This document shows, piece by piece, positions 8,905 through 17,421 of a stretch of DNA of 64,000 nucleotides. Location of the stretch: contig NZ_CALXKQ010000012.1 of NCBI RefSeq assembly GCF_944388875.1, forward strand, positions 1 through 64,000, in the 5' to 3' direction. The notes below the pieces were generated by a model that was not told where the DNA came from, did not search any database, and saw only the letters and a program-made list of their open reading frames with translations. How positions within the stretch are numbered: the stretch's first letter is position 1; the number at the start of each line of letters is the position of its first letter. A program made the translations under genes and the position numbers. The stretch is from an uncultured Brachyspira sp. (GTDB taxonomy: Bacteria; Spirochaetota; Brachyspiria; Brachyspirales; Brachyspiraceae).

Positions 8905-9275
8905 AAATAAGCTGGGGCGGGGAATTAGAATAAATTAAAAATTTTATTTACACACCCCACCCTATATACTTTATAGATTTATTTTTTAACTCTAACTTAT
9001 TTACTTTTTGATATCAATTTAGCAACAGCACGCCCTCCCAAGTTTTATTAAAAAATATGAACCCAATTAACGCACGGTTAACAGCACTAAGTTTTTAACA
9101 AAATCATATCGCATAATACGTATATATTTTTTATTTTATTAAGCGTGCGTTGAATAAGTCTTGAAAATAAATAAAGTTAGGGCGGGAGTTTTATATTTAT
9201 AATTAATCAACAAAAAAGTAAAGATGTAAATTTTCAATATAATCAAAAAATTTAATGGGCGGGGAATATATTTAA
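8905..9275. repeat. Gene-free stretch with five G-rich motifs and an inverted repeat
   Basis: No gene is seen between the oppA start and the kptA remnant. Five variants of GGGcGGG stand out against the AT background: plus strand near 8913 (ctggggcggggaatta), 9184 (agggcgggagttt) and 9256 (tgggcggggaatat), and minus strand near 8950 (agggtggggtgtg) and 9035 (ttgggagggcgtg). Between two of them an inverted repeat of 13 bases with one mismatch pairs 9069-9081 (aacgcacggttaa) with 9139-9151 (ttaagcgtgcgtt). The layout suggests a degraded palindromic or transposon-derived repeat. Confidence 0.5.
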
Positions 9276-9280
9276 AACTA

Positions 9281-9846
9281 TTATGCGATAATACCTAAAA
9301 TATATTTTGAATCTACATAATCACAAAGCCAAACTTTATTTTCTGATAAATTGAAGCTGATACCATCTTCATGCATCTGTTTAGCATTAATCTTTATTAT
9401 GGTAGGATTTCCATGACGTTCCCCAACTTTTTTGGCAATGTCTTCTGTTAATGATCAATGTACATGAAGCCTTTTCATTTTTTAATACCTTATTTTTTAT
9501 GCTATCTATATTATTGGTAGAAGTGCCATGAAATAAAATATCAGGGGTTCTTTTTCTTCAAAATCCAAATCTACATCTATACTATGCCCATGATTGGTAC
9601 TTATTAAAGTATGATTTTTATTAAAACTAAATCTCTTCTTATCATTTCATTATATAATACAACTCTCTCAAGTATATCTTTATCAATATTTTTTCCTTTT
9701 GATTTTATTTTTTCTATTAGTTCATGAACATTAGCCCATACGTCTTTTGATAATTTAATACCTATATACTCTGGCTTATGCCTTAATACCATACTTACAA
9801 ACTTACTAATTTTCACTTCTTCTTTATTTAATTTATTATCTGACAT
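9281..9846 (-). pseudogene. kptA: Broken RNA 2'-phosphotransferase (KptA/Tpt1 family)
   Basis: KptA transfers a 2'-phosphate from RNA to NAD. The first 240 bases of the gene encode a normal start (SKFVSMVLRHKPEYIGIKL). The match then continues downstream in other frames: DKKRFSFN and NHGHSIDVDLDF after a first frameshift near 9650; DILFHGT after a second near 9545; then KRLHVH, an in-frame TGA at 9455-9457, and EDIAKKVGERHGNP through NLSENKVWLCDYV to a stop at 9281. At least two single-base shifts and one nonsense codon therefore separate parts that together cover the whole family. The intact upstream fragment (9604-9846, 80 aa) lacks the NAD-binding part. Either a recent pseudogene or, less likely, sequencing error; three lesions make error improbable. 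Confidence 0.85.
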
Positions 9847-9891
9847 TTTTACTTTCCAACATTTAGTAAATAAAAAATAATATCATTTAAA

Positions 9892-9910
9892 AATTATGTC
9901 AACTATATTA
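9892..9910. repeat. 19-base direct repeat, copy 2 (upstream of kptA remnant)
   Basis: Identical to 8848-8866. On the minus strand it contains TTGACA about 50 bases before the kptA start codon, so it is a plausible promoter element. Confidence 0.6.
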
Positions 9911-9976
9911 ATTATGCCTTGTAAAAAAATAATTTTGCTTTAATATATATGTCAAATATTTTTAAGGAAAATCATT

Positions 9977-10696
9977 ATGGCTGTTATAGGTTTATCTGGA
10001 AATCTTTTATATGAAAATAGTTCTATACCAAAAGAATTTGTTAATCGCTCTTATGTTGATTCTATTATAAGGTCAAAAGGAGTACCTTTTATAATGCCTA
10101 TTACAGAAGACGAAGAAATAATAAAAAAAATGGCTGAAAATGTTGATGGCATTATTATGACTGAAGGTGTTGATGTTCACCCTTTTAGATTTAATGAAGA
10201 GCCTATAGAAAAAATCGGTACTATATCTGCCGAAAGAGATGATTTTGATTTTAAATTAATGAAATATGCTGTTGAAATGAATAAACCAATATTTGGAATA
10301 TGCAGAGGAATACAGGTTATAAATGTATACTTCGGAGGCACTTTAATACAGGATATACCTACTCAAAGAAATACAAATATACTTCACAGCCAAACTGCTG
10401 AATATCATACAGCCACGCATAAAATACAAATAGTAAAAGACAGTATTATATACGATATGCTTGGAGAAAGTTCTGAAGTTAATAGTTTTCATCATCAGGC
10501 TATAGATAAATTAGCTAAAGACTTTAAAGTTACAGCTGCAGCAAAGGATGGTATAGTGGAAGCTATAGAATACAAGAAAAAAGATTCTTTTATTTTAGGC
10601 GTACAATGGCATCCTGAATTAATGAGTGCTAAAAGTGTAAAAATGCAGAATATTTTTGATATGTTTTTAGAAGTATGCAGGTCAAGAAAGGAGTAA
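9977..10696 (+). CDS. Class I glutamine amidotransferase-like gamma-glutamyl hydrolase (peptidase C26, PuuD-like)
   Basis: 239 aa with the complete catalytic triad of the family: Cys109 in the nucleophile elbow FGICRGIQV, and His212 and Glu214 in GVQWHPE. The HHQAIDKL motif near residue 172 and the GGTLIQDIP element after the Cys are typical of gamma-glutamyl-gamma-aminobutyrate hydrolase relatives. These enzymes cut gamma-glutamyl bonds in the cytoplasm, for example in putrescine breakdown. No putrescine pathway gene is nearby, so the substrate is uncertain; peptide or folate gamma-glutamyl compounds are alternatives. The ribosome site (aaggaaa) lies about 9 bases before the ATG. The gene is monocistronic, divergent from the kptA remnant. 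Confidence 0.85.
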   Translation: MAVIGLSGNLLYENSSIPKEFVNRSYVDSIIRSKGVPFIMPITEDEEIIKKMAENVDGIIMTEGVDVHPFRFNEEPIEKIGTISAERDDFDFKLMKYAVEMNKPIFGICRGIQVINVYFGGTLIQDIPTQRNTNILHSQTAEYHTATHKIQIVKDSIIYDMLGESSEVNSFHHQAIDKLAKDFKVTAAAKDGIVEAIEYKKKDSFILGVQWHPELMSAKSVKMQNIFDMFLEVCRSRKE

Positions 10697-10778
10697 CAAA
10701 TATTTTTTATTAATATTAATAATTTGATATTAATGCATATAAAACTTTTTCATAGCATATATAAACAATTATATTAAA

Positions 10779-11429
10779 TTATTTATTTCCTCTAAGTTTA
10801 TTTATAGTATCTTTTTTATTATCGCTGTCAATTATAGCACTTCCAGCAACAAGGAAATTAGCACCTGCCTCAATTACCTTATCACAAGTATTAAAATTAA
10901 CTCCGCCGTCAACAGCAAGAATTATATTTCTATTATCTATTAATTTTCTAATTTCTTTTATTTTTTGTATTGAAGATTCTATAAACTTCTGTCCGCCAAA
11001 TCCAGGATTAACACTCATAACAAGAACATAATCAATATCATCAATAATAGGTTCTATTACATCAGCCCTTGTATGAGGATTAAGTACAATACCTGCTTTT
11101 ATATTATGGGATTTTATTTGATGAAGAATCCTATGAATATGAATATTACCCTCAAAATGAACGCTTATTATATCGCATCCAGCCTTTGCAAAATCATCAA
11201 TATGCTTTTCTGGATTTACTATCATAAGATGAGCATCAAGCGGTATTTTACTAATTTTTTTTATATCAGAAACTATTTTTGCACCAAAAGTAATTTGAGG
11301 CACGAATACTCCGTCCATTATATCCAAATGAAGATAATCGCTTCCTGCTTCTTCAAGCTCCTTTATAGTATTTTCCAAATTAGAAAATGGTGCTGTTAAT
11401 ATTGATGGTGCTATTAATATTTTACTCAT
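10779..11429 (-). CDS. rpe: Ribulose-phosphate 3-epimerase
   Basis: A 216 aa TIM-barrel protein with the family signatures HLDIMDGVFVPQITFG (metal ligands and catalytic Asp), DAHLMI, VNPGFGGQKF (phosphate loop) and LAVDGGVN (second catalytic Asp). It interconverts ribulose 5-phosphate and xylulose 5-phosphate in the pentose phosphate pathway, in the cytoplasm. It lies 13 bases after rnc on the same strand, so the two are probably co-transcribed. Length and motifs are ordinary. Confidence 0.96.
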   Translation of the reverse strand: MSKILIAPSILTAPFSNLENTIKELEEAGSDYLHLDIMDGVFVPQITFGAKIVSDIKKISKIPLDAHLMIVNPEKHIDDFAKAGCDIISVHFEGNIHIHRILHQIKSHNIKAGIVLNPHTRADVIEPIIDDIDYVLVMSVNPGFGGQKFIESSIQKIKEIRKLIDNRNIILAVDGGVNFNTCDKVIEAGANFLVAGSAIIDSDNKKDTINKLRGNK

Positions 11430-11442
11430 AATATTCCTTTTA

Positions 11443-12183
11443 TTAATTTTTATTTTGCCTGTTTCTTTTTATAGTGCTGCTTACTATCTCTATTTTATTT
11501 AATGCACTTTTAGCCGCTTCAGTTTCAGCTTCTTTTTTACTCCTTCCAAAACCCACTGCAAAAATATTATCATTTACATGAACTTCTGCTTTAAACATTT
11601 CATCATGATTTTCATTACTGCATGTATATTCAAAAGATTTATACACAGGACTTGTTTTATGCTTTTTCTGTATTAGTTCCTGAAATATAGTTTTATAATC
11701 TTTATCAAAATTTTCTATATCCAAATTTTTAAGTCTATTTTGATAAGCCATCATAACAAATTTAGAAGCATTACCTATACCAGAATCCAAATATATAGCT
11801 CCAACAACAGCCTCAAATAAATCCTCAAGCATATTAGACCTATAACGTCCTCCAGAAGCCTCTTCTCCATGACCAAGAAGCAAAAAATCCCCCAGCTTAA
11901 GCTCCTTTGAAAGCTCAGATAATGATTTCTGAGATACCAATGATGATTTCACTTTTGAAAGAAGTCCCTCTTTACTTGTATTATATTTTTTAAATAAATA
12001 ATCGGATATAATAAGAGAAAGAACAGAGTCCCCCAAAAACTCAAGTCTTTGATTATATTTCATCTTTTTTTTGGATTCATTTGCATAAGTTCTATGAGTT
12101 ATAGCTTCCAAAAGATAAGCTCTATTCTTAAACTCATATTTTATAGCTTTCTGACAATTATCTAATACTTCATCTAAATTCAT
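11443..12183 (-). CDS. rnc: Ribonuclease III
   Basis: The nuclease domain (residues about 5-150) carries the signature RLEFLGDSVLSLI, with the catalytic Glu and Asp, and the second acidic site EDLFEAVVGAIYLD. A double-stranded RNA binding domain follows (about 158-228, ending GFGRSKKEAETEAAKSAL). It cuts double-stranded RNA, including rRNA precursors. I prefer the ATG at 12183; a GTG nine bases upstream (12192) is in frame and would add only three residues, and neither has a strong ribosome site. Upstream of rpe. Confidence 0.95.
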   Translation of the reverse strand: MNLDEVLDNCQKAIKYEFKNRAYLLEAITHRTYANESKKKMKYNQRLEFLGDSVLSLIISDYLFKKYNTSKEGLLSKVKSSLVSQKSLSELSKELKLGDFLLLGHGEEASGGRYRSNMLEDLFEAVVGAIYLDSGIGNASKFVMMAYQNRLKNLDIENFDKDYKTIFQELIQKKHKTSPVYKSFEYTCSNENHDEMFKAEVHVNDNIFAVGFGRSKKEAETEAAKSALNKIEIVSSTIKRNRQNKN

Positions 12184-12261
12184 ACCGCACACTGCCTAGT
12201 AATGATAGCATTATCATACAATGAAAAAAATAACAGTCAAGAATTTTTTTATATAATTTTG

Positions 12262-13746
12262 TTAATTACCAAATATATTTGAATACATATTTCCAGTAAT
12301 TTCCTTAACGGAAGCATTTGAAGAATCATAGCACCAATTATAATCAAATATGCTGTTTTTCACATTGAACATAGGGCTGCTGCCTATTATAAGAGAGAAA
12401 AACCTATTTTCATTTTTCTTTTGGGCTTCAGACAATTTATAATCTTCTTCTGTAAATTCATTAAATACAAAATCAGAAACAAAAAGTAAATCAGATTTTT
12501 TATAATTCTCAGTATTCATAGTTTTTACGGCATGCCTCAATGCAGGTACAGCATCAGTTCCTCCGTTAAAACTTAATCTCAAAAACTCAATCAAATTATC
12601 CATAGTATTAGGGTATGTTAAATCCATAGTTTCTATTTGCGTACTGAAATTTATAAGGTAACAATTTCTTTTCTGTTTCATTGCACGAGTAGCCAGATAT
12701 AATGTAACAGCCTTTGCAACAGTTTCAGGAACTCCGCTCATAGAACCGCTTGTATCAACGCATATTATAATAGGACCTTTTTTATCCTCCTCCGCAACCT
12801 GCATTTCATCTTCAACCATTTCATCATAAGAATAATCAGTATAACCCTCTTTTTTGAAAGTCAAAAGCCTATTTTCAAAATACTTTACTCCGAATAAAGT
12901 TTCAAGTACGCCTTCAGCTAAAAGCAGCTTCTCCTGAGGAAGTATATTATGTATATCCCTAGAATAAGTTATTCCGACAATCTCTTCCTGAGAGTTAGTA
13001 TCTATTTTTTTAGTTTTGAAAGTTTCTTTTCTTAGAACTTTTTCTATTTTTATGCTTTCCTCTGCTTTCATAAATCTTCCTAGCATATCGCAAAGTTCTT
13101 TTATACTTTTATGATTTTTTAGAAAGTTTGCTAGTTTTTTTATATAATTTATATCTCTTTTTGCAATTTTTCCAAGACTCAAATCAAAAAGCTCGCCTGT
13201 TTCATCGCCTAATGATTCTTTAATCTCTTTTATATCTTTTAAATATTCAAGCAGATTTTTAGTATCTTTAAAAAACTCTTTTCTCCTTTCATCTATTTTA
13301 TCCAAGGCCCATTTAGTATATTCTCTATCTAAAGAATTTTTCCAATCATTTAAAACCACTTTTTCTAAAGCATTATAATCGTTATTGATATTGCTGTATT
13401 CTTCTTTATGTTTATTTTTTATATCATTTAATTTTTTATTATAAAAATTATCATCAGCATCTTTATCAAAATTTTTATAATTATTTATATCATTTAAAAT
13501 ACGGTTTTCATCAGCACCATTATTTTTAAAAGAAGAATATGCATTATTATATTTATCATATTCATTTTTTAAAGGATTATTAGATGAAAGTTCTTTATTC
13601 AAATTTTCATTATAATCATTTATTTTTTTATCAAGTTCTTTAGCAAAATCTTCATCTTCAAGTAATTCACCGTACTGAGAGAATTCAGTGTATAATTGAT
13701 TTTTAATATCATCTTTTTTAAATAAAAAACTTAATATATCCAACAT
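12262..13746 (-). CDS. viaA: ViaA-like von Willebrand factor A protein
   Basis: The first 270 residues are highly charged and helical, probably coiled coil. The C-terminal vWA domain (about 300-490) has an intact MIDAS: CVDTSGSMSG, the Thr in FNGGTDAVPA, and the Asp in LLFVSDF. Segments such as NCYLINFSTQIE and FNGGTDAVPAL match ViaA of Enterobacteria closely. ViaA works with the AAA+ ATPase RavA, and the pair has been linked to Fe-S enzyme and respiratory complex maturation and to aminoglycoside sensitivity. The start codon lies 1 base after the ravA stop, so the genes form one operon. No signal peptide; cytoplasmic or membrane-associated. 494 aa, similar to known ViaA. Confidence 0.88.
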   Translation of the reverse strand: MLDILSFLFKKDDIKNQLYTEFSQYGELLEDEDFAKELDKKINDYNENLNKELSSNNPLKNEYDKYNNAYSSFKNNGADENRILNDINNYKNFDKDADDNFYNKKLNDIKNKHKEEYSNINNDYNALEKVVLNDWKNSLDREYTKWALDKIDERRKEFFKDTKNLLEYLKDIKEIKESLGDETGELFDLSLGKIAKRDINYIKKLANFLKNHKSIKELCDMLGRFMKAEESIKIEKVLRKETFKTKKIDTNSQEEIVGITYSRDIHNILPQEKLLLAEGVLETLFGVKYFENRLLTFKKEGYTDYSYDEMVEDEMQVAEEDKKGPIIICVDTSGSMSGVPETVAKAVTLYLATRAMKQKRNCYLINFSTQIETMDLTYPNTMDNLIEFLRLSFNGGTDAVPALRHAVKTMNTENYKKSDLLFVSDFVFNEFTEEDYKLSEAQKKNENRFFSLIIGSSPMFNVKNSIFDYNWCYDSSNASVKEITGNMYSNIFGN

Positions 13747-13747
13747 A

Positions 13748-15442
13748 TTATTTCAAAGACTCTCTAATCTTTTCAAGCTCTATAATCTTAGACTTTAATT
13801 CAGATATATTTTCATTGTATATTTTATACATTAAGAGATTGTTTTCATCGCTTAAAAATACAGAATATATATTATTAATATTATTTTTTAAATAATTTTC
13901 ATATCCATTAACAAAGTCATTAATATTCTCTATTAACTCGTTACATTCTCTTTTTAAGTCTGAATTATTTACTGATACAGTATTATTAGCTGTATTATTG
14001 ACACTATTTTTAACAGGCAGACTGCATGTAGTTTCATCTGCTTCATTTCCATTTTCATCTATTAAAGTAATAGGATTATATATATTATTATTAAGTGCAG
14101 CACTTATTGATGATATCCCAGAACTAATGTTACTAACTTTTAGATTCTTTGTTATTTTTAATTTGCCATTACCTAAATGTATACATTCAAAATCTTCGCA
14201 TTGACTGCCGTATTCATCATATGGATTGAAATATGAATCAGTATTTAATTGATATGATGTAGCGTATAAATTGTTAAGTCTAAGCCTAGTAATCACAAAT
14301 GATGAGCTAGATCTAAATTTTACAGGCAGTTTTACAAATTTTTTTCCTTTTATTGATACTGTTTCAAATTCTAAATCGTCATTATTAGTTGAACTAGTGC
14401 TGCTGCTATTTGAAGAAGTTTTAGAACTATTTTTTATGTACTCAATTTTTTCATCAAATCTGTTAATATCTAAAGTCGAAAAAATTTTTATGGCTTCTAA
14501 CACGATTTTTTTTACTTCTTCAATATTTTCTTCAAGCGTCCATATACAATGAGTTATTAAAAAACAATCTACAGGCATAACAGTATTTCTATCAGAGAAA
14601 AATGCAGCTGCTTTCAGTATATAAACAATATTCTTCCATCTTCTGTCTGAAATATATATAGCTTCATTATTGCCTTTGTTGTATTCATCTATCTCATTTT
14701 TAATATAACATATTATATTAATAGCTTCGTCGGATACTGATATATTATCTATCTCTTTATGAAATTTTAACCAATCTTCAGTAGATATTTTTTCATCTTC
14801 TTTTAATTCAGCATCGAAAGAAACATCTTTATCAGATATTAACTTTACAAAATTATCAACATCTTTAGCAGTATCAACAAATAAACGCATTATGAATCTG
14901 TCATACATTGCCTCAAGTCCCTGCCCCTTAGGAGGAGTTTCATTACTCGCAGAAACTAATGCCTTTAATGGTACTTTCTCTTCCTGACTGCCGTTTCTGT
15001 ATACTTTTTCATTTATTATAGTTAATAATGTATTTAATATTGCAGGGCTGCTTTTCCAAATTTCATCTAAAAATACAAAATCGGCTTTAGGAAGATATCC
15101 TTCAGTCTGTCTTTCAAATTTATCTTCTTTTAATTTTGATAAGCTCACAGGACCGAATACATCTTCAGGAGTTGTAAACCTATTCATAAGCTGACCGAAA
15201 TATTTAGAGTCTTTAAAAACTGATGCTATTCTTCTTACTATCAAACTTTTAGCAGTTCCTGGAGGACCGTATAAAAATACTGATTTTCCAGCCAAAGCAC
15301 ATAAAAGAGTTAAGCTGATAACTTCTTCTTTTTCGTACAAACCTTCTGAAATTTTTTTTATAAGCGTCAAAATATCAATACTGCTGTTTTTATTTTCCTG
15401 ACTTTTAATATTAGTATTTTTATTATGATTTTTTTTAGACAT
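13748..15442 (-). CDS. ravA: RavA-like MoxR-family AAA+ ATPase
   Basis: The AAA+ module (residues about 25-300) has Walker A YGPPGTAKS, Walker B FVFLDEIWK, the sensor LVSASNE, and an Arg in MYDRFIMRL; the sequence MNRFTTPEDVFGP is typical of RavA. The rest (about 310-564) matches the place of the triple-helix and LARA regions of RavA but is rich in Ser and Asn and poorly conserved; a Ser-rich linker lies near residues 343-353. It should form a hexamer that acts with ViaA, whose gene follows directly. A good promoter precedes it. Confidence 0.88.
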   Translation of the reverse strand: MSKKNHNKNTNIKSQENKNSSIDILTLIKKISEGLYEKEEVISLTLLCALAGKSVFLYGPPGTAKSLIVRRIASVFKDSKYFGQLMNRFTTPEDVFGPVSLSKLKEDKFERQTEGYLPKADFVFLDEIWKSSPAILNTLLTIINEKVYRNGSQEEKVPLKALVSASNETPPKGQGLEAMYDRFIMRLFVDTAKDVDNFVKLISDKDVSFDAELKEDEKISTEDWLKFHKEIDNISVSDEAINIICYIKNEIDEYNKGNNEAIYISDRRWKNIVYILKAAAFFSDRNTVMPVDCFLITHCIWTLEENIEEVKKIVLEAIKIFSTLDINRFDEKIEYIKNSSKTSSNSSSTSSTNNDDLEFETVSIKGKKFVKLPVKFRSSSSFVITRLRLNNLYATSYQLNTDSYFNPYDEYGSQCEDFECIHLGNGKLKITKNLKVSNISSGISSISAALNNNIYNPITLIDENGNEADETTCSLPVKNSVNNTANNTVSVNNSDLKRECNELIENINDFVNGYENYLKNNINNIYSVFLSDENNLLMYKIYNENISELKSKIIELEKIRESLK

Positions 15443-15473
15443 TTTATATATCCATATAAAGTTTGATAATTAC

Positions 15474-15502
15474 AATATAATAAATTTTATTCTATTTGTC
15501 AA
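15474..15502 (-). promoter_or_regulatory. Predicted sigma-70 promoter of ravA-viaA
   Basis: On the minus strand TTGACA (15502-15497), a 17-base spacer and TATATT (15479-15474), about 30 bases before the ravA ATG. Perfect -35 and one mismatch in the -10. Confidence 0.65.
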
Positions 15503-15692
15503 TAAAAACTGTTATTATATAAAAATATTTATTAAAAAAACAATAAAATAACATATGTATTTAATTATATAAATTATAATTGTTTTTTTACTTTATATAT
15601 ATTATAATGTTTTTCTACTTATATATTTTTTAGATTTTAATTTTTAAATAATGATTTAATTTTAGCAATATATAAAATAAAAAAGGAACAAA

Positions 15693-16643
15693 ATGATATC
15701 AGTAGAAAATTTAAACAAATACTATGGTGATTTTCATGCTTTAAAAGGCGTAAGTTTTGAAATAAATGCAGGCGAAATAGTAGGGATACTAGGGCCAAAC
15801 GGAGCAGGAAAATCTACTACTTTAAGAATATTAACTTGCTACCTCTCTCCTACTAGCGGAAATGCTATTATTGACGGAAAAAGCATATTAAATAATGAAA
15901 GAGAAGTTAAAAAAGTTATAGGATATTTGCCTGAATCAGCACCTCTTTATGATGATATGTGCGTATTTGATTATCTTGTTTATATGGCAGAGATTCAGGA
16001 GCTTGAAAGAAGCCGATTAAATGAGAGGCTTAAATACGTTGTAGAAGCATGCAGTTTGAAAGATGTTATATCAAAATCAATAGGAGAGCTTTCAAAAGGT
16101 TATAAACAGCGTGTAGGTATTGCTGGTGCTATTATACATGATCCTAAAATACTTATATTAGATGAGCCTACAAACGGACTTGACCCAAATCAAATAGTAG
16201 AAATCAGAGAACTTATAAAAGAATTAGGAAAAGAAAAAACCGTTCTCATATCAACTCATATATTAAGCGAAGTTGAAGCTACTTGCTCTAGGGCTATTAT
16301 TATTAATCAGGGAAATGTTATTGCTGATGCTGATCCTAAACATTTAAGTTTGAATGATGCAGGAAAAGAAAATAAAGTATCTGTAAGAATAAAATTATCT
16401 ATAAAAACAAAGGATGATAATAATAAAATAATAGAAAAGTTAAAAAAAATAGAAAATGTTTATGATGTAAAAATAGAAAATAATGATGAGTTAAAAGATA
16501 TTACGGTATATTCTAATGATGAAGAGCCTAGAGAAAAAATTTACTCATTTATAAAAAGCACAGATTGGATAATATATGAAATGGCAAAAGAAAGAGAAAA
16601 TTTAGAAGAAGTGTTCCATACACTTACAAAAGGAGATAAATAA
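15693..16643 (+). CDS. ABC transporter ATP-binding protein, GldA-like
   Basis: The nucleotide-binding domain (residues 1-220) carries Walker A GPNGAGKST, the signature LSKGYKQRVG, Walker B ILILDEPTNGLDP and the switch His in STHILSE. The C-terminal 90 residues form an extension common in this subfamily (GldA / DrrA-like exporters). A clear ribosome site (aaaggaac) precedes the ATG. The next two genes encode the permease and a DUF4340 protein, the set found around GldA/GldF systems. It probably powers export, or acts on the envelope, at the inner membrane. The substrate is unknown. Confidence 0.9.
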   Translation: MISVENLNKYYGDFHALKGVSFEINAGEIVGILGPNGAGKSTTLRILTCYLSPTSGNAIIDGKSILNNEREVKKVIGYLPESAPLYDDMCVFDYLVYMAEIQELERSRLNERLKYVVEACSLKDVISKSIGELSKGYKQRVGIAGAIIHDPKILILDEPTNGLDPNQIVEIRELIKELGKEKTVLISTHILSEVEATCSRAIIINQGNVIADADPKHLSLNDAGKENKVSVRIKLSIKTKDDNNKIIEKLKKIENVYDVKIENNDELKDITVYSNDEEPREKIYSFIKSTDWIIYEMAKERENLEEVFHTLTKGDK

Positions 16644-17387
16644 GTGGAGAATGTTTTTTCATTAAATAAGATTAATCAGACTATAAATAAATCAAATATT
16701 ATATTAAAAAAAGAATTAAGACATATATTCTTTTCTCCTATAGCATATATATTTTCAGCAATATTTCTGATAGTAAGCGGAGTATATTTTTTCTCAAGAT
16801 TTTTTATACTTCAGCAAAATGATATGCAGGATTTTTTTAATATTTTGCCTCTTATACTTTCACTAATAATACCGCCTATAACAATGGGATTATTATCCAG
16901 CGAGTTTTCAAGCGGTTCTTATGAGCTTATAAGCACTCAGTCTGTTTCATCTTTAGAAATTATATTAGGCAAATTCTGTTCAGCTGTAATATTTATGCTT
17001 TTTGCATTAATTCCTACCATACTCTACCCTATCACATTGATATTTTTAGGAAGATTGGATTTAGGACCTGTAATTGCAGGATATATCGGAAGCGTATTTC
17101 TTATTATGGCATTATGTGCTATAGGCATATTCGCATCATCAACAACTAAAAATCAGATAGTTGCTTTAATAGTTGGACTTGCCATTATGATATCATTAAA
17201 TATGTTCCTAAGATATTTAACTTTGCTCTTCCCAGCATTAGTTAATATTATAGAGGTTATAAGCGGTGATTATCATTTTGCTAATATTGCAAGAGGAGTA
17301 TTAGATTTAAGAGATATTGTTTATTTCTTATCTGTTGCTATAATATTTTTATACTTGGCTAATATTATGCTTGAAAATAGAAAATAA
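16644..17387 (+). CDS. ABC-2 type permease, GldF-like
   Basis: 247 aa with six hydrophobic segments and the ABC-2 pattern. FFSPIAYIFSAIF opens the first segment, and the region from GLLSSEFSSGSYELI to VSSLEIILGKF is the conserved cytoplasmic coupling loop of this permease family. The GTG start directly follows the ATPase stop; the ribosome site AGGAG is 9 bases upstream, inside the ATPase gene. It forms the membrane channel with the preceding ATPase. Systems of this kind often have a separate GldG-like gene before the DUF4340 gene; none is present here. Confidence 0.88.
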   Translation: MENVFSLNKINQTINKSNIILKKELRHIFFSPIAYIFSAIFLIVSGVYFFSRFFILQQNDMQDFFNILPLILSLIIPPITMGLLSSEFSSGSYELISTQSVSSLEIILGKFCSAVIFMLFALIPTILYPITLIFLGRLDLGPVIAGYIGSVFLIMALCAIGIFASSTTKNQIVALIVGLAIMISLNMFLRYLTLLFPALVNIIEVISGDYHFANIARGVLDLRDIVYFLSVAIIFLYLANIMLENRK

Positions 17388-17421
17388 TTTACAATATAAA
17401 TAAAAAAATAGGATAAAAAAT

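Noticed and set aside
11073-11399. 108-residue plus-strand frame inside rpe
   Set aside because: Antisense to a certain gene; no signature or ribosome site.
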